This document shows positions 8,873 to 18,196 of a stretch of DNA of 46,374 bases, piece after piece; positions within the stretch are counted from its first letter, which is position 1, and each line of letters begins with the position of its first letter. A program made the translations under genes and the position numbers. This stretch comes from CAYONQ01 sp964405375 (GTDB lineage: Bacteria > Planctomycetota > Phycisphaerae > Sedimentisphaerales > Anaerobacaceae): the NCBI GenBank assembly GCA_964405375.1, contig CAYONQ010000010.1, positions 1-46,374 of the forward strand, read 5' to 3'. The notes beneath the pieces are model-generated. The model had not been told where the DNA came from, searched no databases, and saw only the letters and a list, made by a program, of their open reading frames with translations.

Positions 8873-10210
8873 TTAGAGGTGTCGTTCGACGAAGCTGGTA
8901 TCGATTTTGTTTTTGACAAAGAGATTGTGCGATAGGATACCGAGGCAGGCAGGTATCGTGGTTCTGATTGGTTCGATAACGAACTCACGCAAAGCCCTTT
9001 TCATCGTGGTAATGGCTTCTGTGCGCGTTCTCTGGTGGACAATAAGTTTACCAATCATCGAATCGTAGCTTGTTGAGACTGTCCAGCCCTGTGAAATGTG
9101 CGTATCAATCCTGACGCCGGGCCCGCCGGGCGGGATGTATCTTGTGATTGTGCCCGGCGAAGGTGCGAAATTATTGGTGGGGTCCTCGGCGTTGATTCGA
9201 CACTCGATTGCCACGCCGGTGTGCTTTATACTCCTCTGGCTTAAATTGAGTTTTTGACCGCTGGCGATTCTTAGCTGCCACTTGATTAAATCGTGGCCGG
9301 TGACCATTTCGGTAACAGGATGCTCGACCTGGATTCGCGTATTGGCCTCGATGAAGTAAAACTTTCCATCTTTATCCAGAAGAAATTCAATCGTTGCAGC
9401 GTTGACATATTTGGCTTCTTTTACGATTCTCAGGGCGGCTTTGCAGAGATCTTCCCTGTCGCGTTCATTCAACACCGGACAGGGCGATTCTTCAATCATC
9501 TTTTGATGTCTTCTTTGAATGGTGCAGTCTCGTTCATAGAAATGCAATGCATTGCCGGCCTCGTCGGCCATTACCTGTACCTCTATATGACGTGGTTCGG
9601 ATATTAGCTTTTCCAGATAAACGCTCGGGTTACCAAAGGCAGCTTCTGCTTCGCTTCTTGCGGCTGCAAAGCCAGAGCGGAAACTGATATCGTTGTGCGC
9701 AACCCTCATACCACGTCCACCGCCACCGGCAGCGGCTTTTATCATCACAGGATATTTAATCTTGTTTGCTAATTTGAGGGCTTCGGTCTCGTTTTCGACA
9801 GCGCCTTCAGAGCCCGGCACCGTCGATACTTTTGCTTTGCGCGCCAGCTTGCGGGCCTGGACCTTGTCACCAAGCAGCTGCATCGCCTCCACGGGCGGCC
9901 CGATAAACGTTATCCCGCAGTCCCTGCATATTTGTGCGAAATTTATATTTTCAGCCAAAAAACCGTAGCCCGGGTGAATTGCATCGACATCGGCAATTTC
10001 GGCGGCACTTATGATGCGAGGGATATTTAAGTAGCTTTTAGCCACCTCAGCCGGCCCTATGCAAATCGCTTCATCGGCAAGCTGCAGGTATGGGGCGTCT
10101 TTGTCGGCCTCGGAGTAAACGGCCACTGCCTCAACACCAAGCTCGTGACAGGCACGGATGATACGCAGGGCTATCTCGCCGCGGTTCGCTATAAGGATTC
10201 TTGAAAACAT
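8873..10210 (-). CDS. accC: acetyl-CoA carboxylase, biotin carboxylase subunit
   Basis: AccC carboxylates the biotin on AccB using ATP and bicarbonate, the first half-reaction of malonyl-CoA formation. At 445 residues it is full length: ILIANRGEIALRIIRACHELG at the start, the glycine-rich ATP loop KAAAGGGGRGMR, EKLISEPRHIEVQV, FIEANTRIQVEHPVTEMVTG, and the C-terminal domain with RINAEDP. Downstream of accB on the same strand with a 23-base gap, so one accBC transcript is likely. No carboxyltransferase genes (accA/accD) are in view. Confidence 0.95.
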   Translation of the reverse strand: MFSRILIANRGEIALRIIRACHELGVEAVAVYSEADKDAPYLQLADEAICIGPAEVAKSYLNIPRIISAAEIADVDAIHPGYGFLAENINFAQICRDCGITFIGPPVEAMQLLGDKVQARKLARKAKVSTVPGSEGAVENETEALKLANKIKYPVMIKAAAGGGGRGMRVAHNDISFRSGFAAARSEAEAAFGNPSVYLEKLISEPRHIEVQVMADEAGNALHFYERDCTIQRRHQKMIEESPCPVLNERDREDLCKAALRIVKEAKYVNAATIEFLLDKDGKFYFIEANTRIQVEHPVTEMVTGHDLIKWQLRIASGQKLNLSQRSIKHTGVAIECRINAEDPTNNFAPSPGTITRYIPPGGPGVRIDTHISQGWTVSTSYDSMIGKLIVHQRTRTEAITTMKRALREFVIEPIRTTIPACLGILSHNLFVKNKIDTSFVERHL

Positions 10211-10233
10211 ATTCTCGATGCTCTATTCGCAAA

Positions 10234-10755
10234 TCAATCCGGTTTGACCCTGAAAAGCACCTGGCCGTATTCGACCGCCTGGCCGGTGGTTACCAGCACT
10301 TCGGCGATAGTTCCGCTGACCTCGGCCTTTATCTCATTCATTACCTTCATTGCCTCGATTATACAAACGACCGTCTGCTCACTTACGTGCGAGTTGGCTT
10401 CAACATAAGGTTCGGAATCGGGGCTTGGCGTTGCGTAGAAAGTCCCAACGATGGGTGATTTTATCTCTAACAGCTCGTGCGGAGCGGAAATTTTGTCCGG
10501 CGGGGCTGTCTGTAAAACGGCTGCTTCCTCGGCTGCCAGGGCTTGTATTGGCCTGACGCCGGCAGGTGCTGCTGAGGTATTTGCACCGGCCGTCGGCACC
10601 ATAGCTACCATCCCCCCTGCAGCAGACTGGGGCTGAGAACGCTTCAGAAAAATCTTGTCGTCGCCGTGCTTTATTTCAACCTCGAGCAGGTTGTTATCCT
10701 TCATTATTTCAATGAGTTCCTTTATTTTCTGCAAATCGGTATCTTTTTGCGCCAT
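10234..10755 (-). CDS. accB: biotin carboxyl carrier protein of acetyl-CoA carboxylase
   Basis: AccB carries the biotin that shuttles CO2 from biotin carboxylase to the carboxyltransferase. The C-terminal biotinyl domain holds EAMKVMNEI, with the lysine that is biotinylated, and the typical VGTFYATPSPDSEPYV segment before it. The middle is an Ala/Pro-rich linker. I place the start at the ATG at 10755 (173 residues), which has AAAGGA 7 bases upstream, rather than the TTG seven codons earlier. Confidence 0.93.
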   Translation of the reverse strand: MAQKDTDLQKIKELIEIMKDNNLLEVEIKHGDDKIFLKRSQPQSAAGGMVAMVPTAGANTSAAPAGVRPIQALAAEEAAVLQTAPPDKISAPHELLEIKSPIVGTFYATPSPDSEPYVEANSHVSEQTVVCIIEAMKVMNEIKAEVSGTIAEVLVTTGQAVEYGQVLFRVKPD

Positions 10756-11134
10756 TGCCGTATCCTTTCCTGACAAAAAGCCAGCCCTGCTTGTTACCGG
10801 CTTACAGGCAGGGGTTAAGCAGAACTAAGTATAGCTACAAGAGGTATTTTTGCAAATGATTTCTGGGTGGCATTTCACCCACCCTCAGGCGCGTTACGAC
10901 GTGGCAACTCTGGCCTTGCGGGGTGATTAAGGACTTAGCTAATGAGATGCTGGTTTGCGAGATTTTGCATAAATTGTCCTATAAAATCCTAACTTACCGT
11001 TGTTTTTTGACATTGCGGGGGTGGCATTTTGTAATAAGTTGCAGAACGTGCCTTCCGAAGATAATAGGCCTGATATAAAACGGTGCGTGGGGATAAATGA
11101 TTCCTACGGTCGTGCGTTGTGAGCTGAGAGGCCT
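10756..11134. other. spacer between accB and the phosphatase gene
   Basis: About 380 bases without a credible open frame. It contains a short inverted repeat GGGTG/CACCC (10865-10880) with no T run on either strand, and the word GGTGGCATTT twice (10867 and about 11021). The accB promoter must lie here, but I cannot point to it with confidence. Confidence 0.4.
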
Positions 11135-12409
11135 CTAAAGTATTTCAAGAGCGACCATTGTAATATCGTCAACTTCGGCGGGCCCAATGTCTTTATTTTG
11201 TGCAAGTGCGTTGAAATTATCCATCATCTCAACAACCTGCAAATCTTTGATTTCGCAGAATTCTTCGCTGAAATTAAAGCTAACTATGTCTTCACCGGTG
11301 CTGCCGGTGAACGGTTCTGCTCCATCTGAGTACACCAGCAGTTTATCGCCGGGTTGAAGCTGTATAGTCTCCTGGATATATTCGGCCTGCCCGAAGATTC
11401 CCAGCAGTGAGCCCTGTATTTCCAGATGTTGCGGTTGCTGGCGGGGTTTGATAAGGATTGGATATGGATGTCCTGCACGGGAGTAGGTTAGCTGCAGTGT
11501 CTTTATATTCAACAGGCAATAGCAGCAGGTTGCAAACTGATAACCAGAGAGCTTCTGTGCAGCCATTCGCACATTGAGATTTCTCATAACCTCCGCCGGT
11601 GAGAATATACGGTAATTGTTCTCGATGGTCTCTCGCATAACCAGTGCCTGCTTTAGAAAGATTGTCAACAGCGCCGCAGGCATCCCGTGACCGACTACAT
11701 CAGCTACATAGAAGCCGATGTGCTGCTCATCGATACGGACGACGTCGTAAATGTCGCCTGAGACCCACTCGGCCGGCAGAAAAACCGTCGCCCACCGCAC
11801 TTCATTGCAGTTTGGCAGCTTCGTAGGCAGAAAGTCCTGCTGAACAAGGCCGGCCAGGCGAAGCTGCTCGGCGAGGTTGTCCACGAGGGTGCCGGTCATA
11901 CTAAGCTGCTCAGCCAATCTATTTTTGTAGATTGTCTGTACCTGCCTTGGCGGGACGGCGGGCTTTACTGCCATCCCGGTACTTTTTTTACGGTATGCAA
12001 GATTAACGCTGATTCTAACCCACAGCTCATCTATGGAAATCGACTCCATTGTGGCGGCCATAGAGAAACTGGTTTTTGCCGGCGTTAAGGAAAAGCTTTT
12101 TACGGGCGCTTCCATCCGGTCGTTGAGCAATATCACGCCGATATTTTCCATCTCGAGTGATTCAATTATTCGGGCCAATTTTTGCTGCTGCACGGTGTCC
12201 AGGTCCACCGTATCGATGATGACGGTTCCGACCATGTCGAGCCGATTGCGCACTTGGGGAAATTTATCTATCGGCAGGATTGTGTAGGACAGCTTCCTCT
12301 GCTTGAGAAGCCGCTTTATTTCAAATGGCATCTGCTGCTCATTTGTCAGATATAAAACATCCGTGAAGCTTTTCAGTTCAATAGCGCTTAACAGTTCGAC
12401 TTTTTCCAT
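11135..12409 (-). CDS. SpoIIE/RsbU-type PP2C serine phosphatase with N-terminal sensory-type domain
   Basis: The C-terminal half (about residues 185-424) is a PP2C phosphatase of the SpoIIE/RsbU type: SGDIYDV for the metal-binding Asp, VADVVGHGMPAALL (the family's D-x-x-GHG), YSRAGHPYPI, VYSDGAEPF and the final DDITMVAL. Such enzymes dephosphorylate anti-anti-sigma factors in partner-switching pathways. The N-terminal 150 residues resemble a degenerate receiver-like fold (EIKRLLKQRKLSY; VGTVIIDTVDLD) without a clear phospho-acceptor, so I do not name it. No STAS protein or anti-sigma kinase is next to it. An AAAGGG motif lies upstream of the ATG. Confidence 0.85.
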   Translation of the reverse strand: MEKVELLSAIELKSFTDVLYLTNEQQMPFEIKRLLKQRKLSYTILPIDKFPQVRNRLDMVGTVIIDTVDLDTVQQQKLARIIESLEMENIGVILLNDRMEAPVKSFSLTPAKTSFSMAATMESISIDELWVRISVNLAYRKKSTGMAVKPAVPPRQVQTIYKNRLAEQLSMTGTLVDNLAEQLRLAGLVQQDFLPTKLPNCNEVRWATVFLPAEWVSGDIYDVVRIDEQHIGFYVADVVGHGMPAALLTIFLKQALVMRETIENNYRIFSPAEVMRNLNVRMAAQKLSGYQFATCCYCLLNIKTLQLTYSRAGHPYPILIKPRQQPQHLEIQGSLLGIFGQAEYIQETIQLQPGDKLLVYSDGAEPFTGSTGEDIVSFNFSEEFCEIKDLQVVEMMDNFNALAQNKDIGPAEVDDITMVALEIL

Positions 12410-12684
12410 CTCATTTGCCCTTTGAGGTTACGCTATAAAGAATACCGATATTCGTTCTCGCAAAAAACCAGCACGAGTAAAATCGGCTTGTTAGGGCCGA
12501 CACTTTGTATTTTTTTTTGTTTTTTTCTGCTTTTGCTGGATAACGGGTGCTTGAAGTGTCGGTGCTGGTATGCCCATAGATTCTTGTCTATGTCGTGGAT
12601 TGTTTTGGAAACAAATATAGGACGTTAAAAGGCGTCGGGGGCTTTGTGCTTTAAGTTCTCTGGGCTGGTTTTGGTTCGGAGCTT

Positions 12685-13407
12685 TCAGCCGGCGAAGATT
12701 GCCGAGCCGATTCGAAGAATGGTTGCGCCCTCTTCAATGGCGATTTCGTAGTCTGAACTCATGCCCATACTTAGTTCGGTGAACTGCGGGCCGGCCACTT
12801 TCTCACCTTGCATCTCTATAAACAATTCTCTCGCCCGAACGAAACAGGCCCGAACCAGGTCCTTGTTATGCGTCAACGGCGCCATCGTCATCAGACCGAC
12901 CAGCTTCAGATTCGGCAAGGTTTCTATCTGCTCGGCTAAATGTGTCGCTGCTCCTACGGGGACACCGTATTTCTGCGGCTCGTCGGACGTGTTGACCTGC
13001 AGAAGTACGCTGGGGTGAAGGTTTAGTTTTGCTGCCGAGGCATTTATCTCTTCGGCCAGCCGAAGGGTATCAACCGAATGTATTAGGGAGGCAATAGGCA
13101 GAACTTGTCGGACCTTATTGCGCTGTAAATGACCAATCATATGCCAGTTGATTTTCTTGGCTAAAGTTGAATTGTCATCTGCCTGGTCCAGAAAGTCGGC
13201 TGCCTGAGCGGAGACCTTTTTTAACTGCTGGACGCGGTTTTCGCCGAGCTCGGTAAAGCCCAGGCGAATAATTTCTTTTACGGCCTCGATAGCAGCGGAT
13301 TTGGTTACGACGACGAGCTTTACCTCGCGGGGGTCTCTGCCGACGCGGGCGCAAGCAGAGATGATATTTTCCCTTAAGCGCTCTACTCTTTCAGAAATCC
13401 TTGTCAT
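12685..13407 (-). CDS. YggS/PROSC-family PLP homeostasis protein
   Basis: A single-domain fold-III PLP-binding protein of 240 residues that manages free pyridoxal phosphate and has no known catalytic reaction. VVVTKSAAI holds the PLP lysine (K36). GFTELGENRVQQL, NWHMIGHLQRNK, LMTMAPL and the closing MGMSSDYEIAIEEGATILRIG are all family hallmarks. It stands alone between two spacers. Confidence 0.94.
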   Translation of the reverse strand: MTRISERVERLRENIISACARVGRDPREVKLVVVTKSAAIEAVKEIIRLGFTELGENRVQQLKKVSAQAADFLDQADDNSTLAKKINWHMIGHLQRNKVRQVLPIASLIHSVDTLRLAEEINASAAKLNLHPSVLLQVNTSDEPQKYGVPVGAATHLAEQIETLPNLKLVGLMTMAPLTHNKDLVRACFVRARELFIEMQGEKVAGPQFTELSMGMSSDYEIAIEEGATILRIGSAIFAG

Positions 13408-14093
13408 AAAAGAACGGTCATAGAACGAACAAATTCAACCCGTCCCAAACGGGAACATTCTTAAGGTATCAGTTTATAGCCGACTTTGCCAGTGTAAAGA
13501 GATTAAGGTAAAAATTTTGACGAGATTTTAAGTTTATAAGACGATGTTTATTAGCTGTAAATCTATGTTGCTGGAAATGGATGGCAACGGTGATAAGCAA
13601 TCGGCATTTCCTCCGGATAAAATTCACCTGGTATGAGTTTATTCATTGCTGCCTGAGAGAAGCCCGCAGTAGATACCACTAAGGAAACCGCTATCAAAGT
13701 ACCAATCTGAAACGCCGTTGGCTGGCTGGAGGTTTCACATAGTTAAGCATGACTCGCCGCCTTAAATGCGCTTTCCCCGGACGCCCGTTCGGAGGTAACC
13801 TTTTAGAGTTTTATTTTCCGGTATTTTTCTGTGAACATTTTTACCGATGCAACAGGTTTTAACATTGAAAAAATGCCGGAAACCGCTTTTTTTGGCTTAT
13901 CGGCTGCGATTTGAACCAGCAAAAGCGGGATTTCAACCCGTTTCGCTGTCGTCTTTGCTTAATTGGTTTAATAGGCAAAAAACTAAAAAAAAGCGATTTT
14001 GGGCTTGCATTCCATCCTTGTAAGTGATATATTAAGATTTGTTGGGTTTGTGTAAACGGGGGATGTGCCCCCTTAAAAAATTTTATTTTTTAT
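13408..14093. other. gene-poor spacer with a signal-peptide-like open frame lacking a start
   Basis: Almost 700 bases without a normal gene. On the minus strand 13742-13566 stays open for 59 codons. It reads as a hydrophobic stretch ending in a signal-peptidase-like site (LIAVSLVVSTAGFSQAAMNK), then a short hydrophilic tail ending at a TAG at 13563-13565. No ATG or ribosome-binding site precedes the hydrophobic part. Upstream of it on that strand is a GC-rich stretch that can fold (CCGGAC/GTTCGG around 13776-13791). It could be the broken 5' end of a secreted-protein gene. Confidence 0.35.
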
Positions 14094-14125
14094 TTGACAT
14101 TTTTGCGGGAAAGGTTAGTTTTTAT
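14094..14125 (+). promoter_or_regulatory. possible promoter of the candidate small RNA
   Basis: TTGACA at 14094-14099 is followed by AT-rich sequence. TTAGTT (14115-14120) and TTTTAT (14120-14125) are the nearest -10-like words, neither at the ideal 17-base spacing. The order TTGACA, then TTAGT, resembles the promoter at 7117. Confidence 0.4.
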
Positions 14126-14129
14126 CTGT

Positions 14130-14237
14130 TGCTCTTTGAATATGAAAAATAGCTGCATTTAGCAGCTTACGAACCTCGGCGAGGCAGCGTGGCACATCGG
14201 TTTCCCCCCCAGCCGATTCCACCACCTCGCCCTTTTT
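14130..14237 (+). ncRNA. candidate small RNA with boxA-like start and terminator hairpin
   Basis: Downstream of the TTGACA lies TGCTCTTTGAA (14130-14140), close to the boxA antitermination element. Then comes a perfect hairpin AGCTGC-ATTTA-GCAGCT (14151-14167). After it is a long three-part hairpin, GGCGAGG..GTGG..TCGG pairing with CCGA..CCAC..CCTCGCC (14178-14231), followed by CTTTTT. No protein gene lies downstream on this strand, as the next gene is on the other strand. This layout suggests a free-standing RNA of about 100 bases or a terminated leader. I recognise no known RNA family. Confidence 0.5.
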
Positions 14238-14351
14238 ACGCGCATAGCATTAAACCGGCTTTCACTTCACGGGGGTATTCCTACTATGTGACGCTTAATC
14301 TGCGTGAGCATTGCTGAGCAAGTCTATGGGACAAGATGCATATTTGTAAAA

Positions 14352-15551
14352 TTATTGGCCGGGTTTCCACCCGGGCAGGCTAAAATAGCTTCTAAAAGCG
14401 ATGAATAGAAAGACAGAGATGAAGCCAAGTACACTGCCATAAATAAAAGTTACATTCGGAGCAATATTTTGCCATAAGAATCCTGCTATCAGACTTGCCG
14501 GCAAGGCCATCAAACCTATTGTTGCGTGGAATGTTCCTAAAGCTATAGCTTTTAATTGTTGGGAAGATAAATCAGATACAAGGGCGCGTTGGGTCCCATC
14601 AATCGCTGCATGGGTTATACCGTAGAGGGCAAATAAGACTATAAAGGCTGACAGTGAAGTGAGAAGGGCAAAGCCGAGCGAAGTCAGTGAAAACAGCAAG
14701 TAACCGAGGACAATAACTTTTTCCCTACCGATTTTGTCTGAGAGAGCGCCAAGAGGAATGGCAAAGGCAGCATAGAAAATGTTAAAAAGGATATATAAAA
14801 GGATTGGTACTGCGATTGATAATTTAGCTGTAAAGAACTGTTGGGCTCTAATGACAAAGAACATATAGCTGAAATTCCCCAGGGCGAATATGCCGGAAAT
14901 CAGGATAAATAACTTAAGAGATTTAGGAAGGTTTTTTAGACCTATCTTTAGTGTTAGGTCTTGTGGTTCTTTTTTGCTTTCTTTTACAAAATGCAGTGGA
15001 ATTAAAGAAGCAAATGCGATAACTCCAGCGATGAGTATAATCAACTTGAAGTCGAGGCCGAAGAACCAGAATAAAAGAAAAACAATAATCGAGCCCAGAA
15101 TCGCTCCGGAGGTATCGAGGGCTCTGTGAATCCCGAATCCTTTACCCCGTTCCGTTGCCATAGAGTCTGCAATAATTGCATCTCTTGCGGCGGTTCTCAG
15201 ACCTTTACCTACTCTTTCCAGGGCAGCGAAAATCACAGCATGTTGGCATGTTTTAGAGAAAGCCAGGAATAACTTAAAAAATGCTGAGGTCAAATATCCG
15301 GAAGAAACGAATATTTTCCTTTTGCCTGTTTTGTCAGACCAGTAGCCACAGAAGACCTTTAGGATACTTGATATGCTGTTTCTAAATCCCCCCAGTAATC
15401 CGATGGCCAAGCCGGCGCCGCCCAGTGATTTGACAAACATCGGCAAAATTGGCATTATCATTTCGCTGCTTAAATCGTTCAAGAAGCTAACAATGCCCAG
15501 GAGAACTACATTAGCACTAATTCCTTTTAAATATTTATTTTTCACAAGCAT
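14352..15551 (-). CDS. MFS transporter, 12 membrane segments
   Basis: A 399-residue major facilitator superfamily permease. It has about 12 hydrophobic segments, a charged loop between segments 2 and 3 (GYWSDKTGKRK), the matching loop between 8 and 9 (GALSDKIGREK), and the segment 4-5 region ERVGKGLRTAARDAII. That last motif is typical of the group of MFS proteins annotated as multidrug/tetracycline-type efflux pumps. The substrate cannot be told from sequence. It stands alone with an ATG start, and its base use looks slightly more AT-rich than its neighbours. Confidence 0.88.
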   Translation of the reverse strand: MLVKNKYLKGISANVVLLGIVSFLNDLSSEMIMPILPMFVKSLGGAGLAIGLLGGFRNSISSILKVFCGYWSDKTGKRKIFVSSGYLTSAFFKLFLAFSKTCQHAVIFAALERVGKGLRTAARDAIIADSMATERGKGFGIHRALDTSGAILGSIIVFLLFWFFGLDFKLIILIAGVIAFASLIPLHFVKESKKEPQDLTLKIGLKNLPKSLKLFILISGIFALGNFSYMFFVIRAQQFFTAKLSIAVPILLYILFNIFYAAFAIPLGALSDKIGREKVIVLGYLLFSLTSLGFALLTSLSAFIVLFALYGITHAAIDGTQRALVSDLSSQQLKAIALGTFHATIGLMALPASLIAGFLWQNIAPNVTFIYGSVLGFISVFLFIAFRSYFSLPGWKPGQ

Positions 15552-15600
15552 ATCTGCCCATAGTAATCAATGTTGAGAGAAAGCATTAGCTGGTTTTGTC

Positions 15601-16011
15601 TTATTCTCCGCGAAGCTGGAGGATGACTTTTCTGCTGCGTGGCCCGTCAAATTCACAGAAAAAAATACCCTGCCAGGTACCCAGTACCGGTGCCCCATCC
15701 TTTATAAGGATTTGCTTGCTGCAGCCGATTATGGAGCTTTTGCAGTGTGCGTCGGAATTGCCTTCGGAGTGCCGGTAGCCGGAGCGGCGATGAGGCACCA
15801 GCTCAGTTAGGGTCAGAAGTATATCATGCGAAACAGAAGGGTCGGCATTTTCGTTAATAGTAATGGCCGCCGTCGTATGAGGACAATAGACTATCACGTC
15901 GCCGTTTTTTATGCCGGATTGTCTTACCGCCGAGCCGACCTGGCCGGTAATATCAATCATCTGGTTACGGTCTTTAGTGTTTATGTGAAAATCTTTTTCG
16001 ATGATTTTCAT
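15601..16011 (-). CDS. YjbQ/UPF0047-family protein
   Basis: A 136-residue protein of the YjbQ family, some members of which have weak thiamin phosphate synthase activity; the true role is unsettled. Recognisable pieces are VIVYCPHTTAAITINENADP, with the conserved His-Thr-Thr, and GTWQGIFFCEFDGPR near the end. AAGGGA precedes the ATG at a good distance. It follows argS on the same strand with a 12-base gap, so it is probably in the rsfS-argS transcript. Confidence 0.9.
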   Translation of the reverse strand: MKIIEKDFHINTKDRNQMIDITGQVGSAVRQSGIKNGDVIVYCPHTTAAITINENADPSVSHDILLTLTELVPHRRSGYRHSEGNSDAHCKSSIIGCSKQILIKDGAPVLGTWQGIFFCEFDGPRSRKVILQLRGE

Positions 16012-16023
16012 TGTTATTCCCTT

Positions 16024-17799
16024 TTACATTTGCTCGACCACTTCGATACCCAACAATTCACTTAAGCCGTGCTTGATGGTATTTGCGGTTAAATCACAGA
16101 GCAGCAGCCGGGTAGGTCTTTTTTTCGGCCCGGCGTCCAAGACGGGACAGTTCGTATAAAAGACGCTGAACCTCTGCGCCAGCTCATAGAGATAGCCGGT
16201 CAGGTAGTTCGGGCGGTAATCGGCGATGGCGGCCTGGATTGCCTCGCCGTAGCGAATCAGATGTTTCGCCAAATCCAGCTCAGCGGGGTCGGTCAGGTTC
16301 AGCATTTTTAAGCTGGCAAGCTCAGTCTCAATATTCACATCTTTGGTCTGTGCCTTTCGCTCGATGGATTTAATCCGAGCATAAGCGTATTGCATATATG
16401 GTGCGGTATTGCCGTCCATCGCTAACATCTTATCGAAGCTGAAGATATAATCGCTGGTTCGGTTATTTGAGAAGTCAGCATATTTTACCGCCCCGATGCC
16501 GACTGCCTTTGCGATTTGGGCCTTTTTATTTTCGTCAAGGTTGGGGTTCTTCTCCTCAACGATTTGTTTTGCGCGTTCTATCGCCTCATCGAGCAGCTCT
16601 TTTAGCTTTACATTCTCACCTTCACGGGTCTTGAGCGGCTTACTATTTTCGCCAAGCACCGAGCCGAAAGTAACGTGATGCAACATGTTCCGCTTCGCCC
16701 AGCCAGTCATCTCAGCCACTGCAAAGAGCATCTCAAAGTGTAGCTTCTGCCGGGCATCGGTAACATAGATTATTCTGTCTGCTTTCAGTTCATCGACCCG
16801 ATATTTCAGCGCCGCTAAATCCGTTGTGGCATAAAGATATGCCCCGTCCGATTTTTGAATCATAAGCGGCAGCGGCTGACCCTCTTTATTCTTAAACCCC
16901 GGCGGAAAGACACATATAGCACCATCAGACTCTTTAGCATAGCCTTTGGCTTCTAATTTTTTTACAATCTTAGGCAAATCGTCTCTGTATTCGCTCTCAC
17001 CACGAATATCCCCATCTTTTAATGTCACTGAGAGTAGTTCGTAAATTTCTTGGTAACACTTGCGAGATTGAGCAACAAGAGCCCCCCACCGTCCTATCCA
17101 TGTCTGATCGCCTGAGTGCAATCCTGCAATAGCTTCGCGTGATCTTGAGGCAAATTCTTTATTTGTATCAAAAAGTTTTTTTGACTCTTGATAAAAAGCT
17201 TCAAACTCGGCCAAATGAACAGGAATCACTCCAACAGTTTTATCCTGAAGAGCTTCACGCATCCTTCTCTCAATATTCGCAATTAGCATACCGAACTGTG
17301 TTCCCCAATCGCCGATGTGGTTCTGGCGGATGATGTTGTGGCCTTGGGATTCGAGCAATCGGCAGATGCAGTCGCCGATGATTGTGCTTCGCAGATGGCC
17401 GACGTGCATTTGCTTTGCGATGTTCGGGCCTGAAAAATCGACGACAATCCTCTTTGGCTGGGCGGTTTTCTCTATGCCGAGGCGGATGGGGTCTTTGTTA
17501 ATTTCAAGCAATCTGTCGGCGGTGAACTCGGCTTTCAATCGCAGGTTGATAAAGCCCGGGCCTGCAACTTCCGGTGGTTCACAGATGTCGCTGACATCTA
17601 AGACCTTTACTACCTGTCCGGCGAGTTTTCGTGGGTCGGTCTTTAGCTGTTTTGCCAGTGCCATTACGCCGTTGGCCTGGTAATCGCCGAATTTCGGGTC
17701 GGTGGCAGGGGTGACCATAGCTGCGCAATCCTCCCTGCCGGTGGCAATAACCATAGCGGCGGTGATTTTGTCTTCAAGTATGTCAACAACCGGCTTCAT
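16024..17799 (-). CDS. argS: arginyl-tRNA synthetase
   Basis: A class I aminoacyl-tRNA synthetase of 591 residues. It has the N-terminal Arg-S additional domain (FGDYQANGVMALAK), then VVDFSGPNIAKQMHVGHLRS with the HIGH-type motif HVGH (132-135), DWGTQFGMLI, ATTDLAALKYR, LKTREGENVKL in place of KMSKS, and a C-terminal DALR anticodon-binding domain (MQYAYARIKSI). Its ATG overlaps the rsfS stop (ATGA), so translation is coupled. Confidence 0.96.
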   Translation of the reverse strand: MKPVVDILEDKITAAMVIATGREDCAAMVTPATDPKFGDYQANGVMALAKQLKTDPRKLAGQVVKVLDVSDICEPPEVAGPGFINLRLKAEFTADRLLEINKDPIRLGIEKTAQPKRIVVDFSGPNIAKQMHVGHLRSTIIGDCICRLLESQGHNIIRQNHIGDWGTQFGMLIANIERRMREALQDKTVGVIPVHLAEFEAFYQESKKLFDTNKEFASRSREAIAGLHSGDQTWIGRWGALVAQSRKCYQEIYELLSVTLKDGDIRGESEYRDDLPKIVKKLEAKGYAKESDGAICVFPPGFKNKEGQPLPLMIQKSDGAYLYATTDLAALKYRVDELKADRIIYVTDARQKLHFEMLFAVAEMTGWAKRNMLHHVTFGSVLGENSKPLKTREGENVKLKELLDEAIERAKQIVEEKNPNLDENKKAQIAKAVGIGAVKYADFSNNRTSDYIFSFDKMLAMDGNTAPYMQYAYARIKSIERKAQTKDVNIETELASLKMLNLTDPAELDLAKHLIRYGEAIQAAIADYRPNYLTGYLYELAQRFSVFYTNCPVLDAGPKKRPTRLLLCDLTANTIKHGLSELLGIEVVEQM

Positions 17800-18155
17800 T
17801 CAATCATCAATCTCTCTGCGTCGCCCCAGAGCAATTCCAAATCGTAGTAATCTCGATACTCGCTGTCAAAGATATGAATTACGACATCGATGAAGTCGAG
17901 CAAAATCCATCGTGCCTGCTCGTAGCCGGCCCTGCCGAATCGCTGCAGACGCCGTTTTTTTGCCGTCCGGCAGATTTCATCGGCGACGGTGCGCATCTGC
18001 CTGTCGCTTGTGCCGGTAGCGATTACAAAATAATCGGTGGCGGGTGATTTGCCCCGCAAATCCAGAACCACGATGTCGCTGCAATGTCGGTCGGCTGCTA
18101 ATTTGGCTGCCGTCAGGGCAAACGCCTTTGCTTTTGTGTTTCTCCTCTTTGCCAA
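17796..18155 (-). CDS. rsfS: ribosomal silencing factor RsfS
   Basis: RsfS binds protein L14 of the large ribosomal subunit and blocks subunit joining when nutrients are scarce. The 119-residue protein shows VVLDLRGKSPATDYFVIATGTSDRQ split across its core, then ARWILLDFIDVVIHIFDSEYRDYYDLE, which are the family's two conserved blocks. The start is a TTG at 18155, supported by AGGA six bases upstream and an in-frame stop just before. It overlaps argS by four bases. Confidence 0.93.
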   Translation of the reverse strand: MAKRRNTKAKAFALTAAKLAADRHCSDIVVLDLRGKSPATDYFVIATGTSDRQMRTVADEICRTAKKRRLQRFGRAGYEQARWILLDFIDVVIHIFDSEYRDYYDLELLWGDAERLMIE

Positions 18156-18196
18156 ATTTTATCCTAATCCCTCGCCATTCGGGTTGCAAATCACAA

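Noticed and set aside
10865..10884. GGGTG/CACCC inverted repeat as a terminator
   Set aside because: Short stem and no T run on either strand.
13746..13800. GC-rich foldable stretch as a c-di-GMP or other known riboswitch
   Set aside because: I could not match the core consensus of any riboswitch class that I know.
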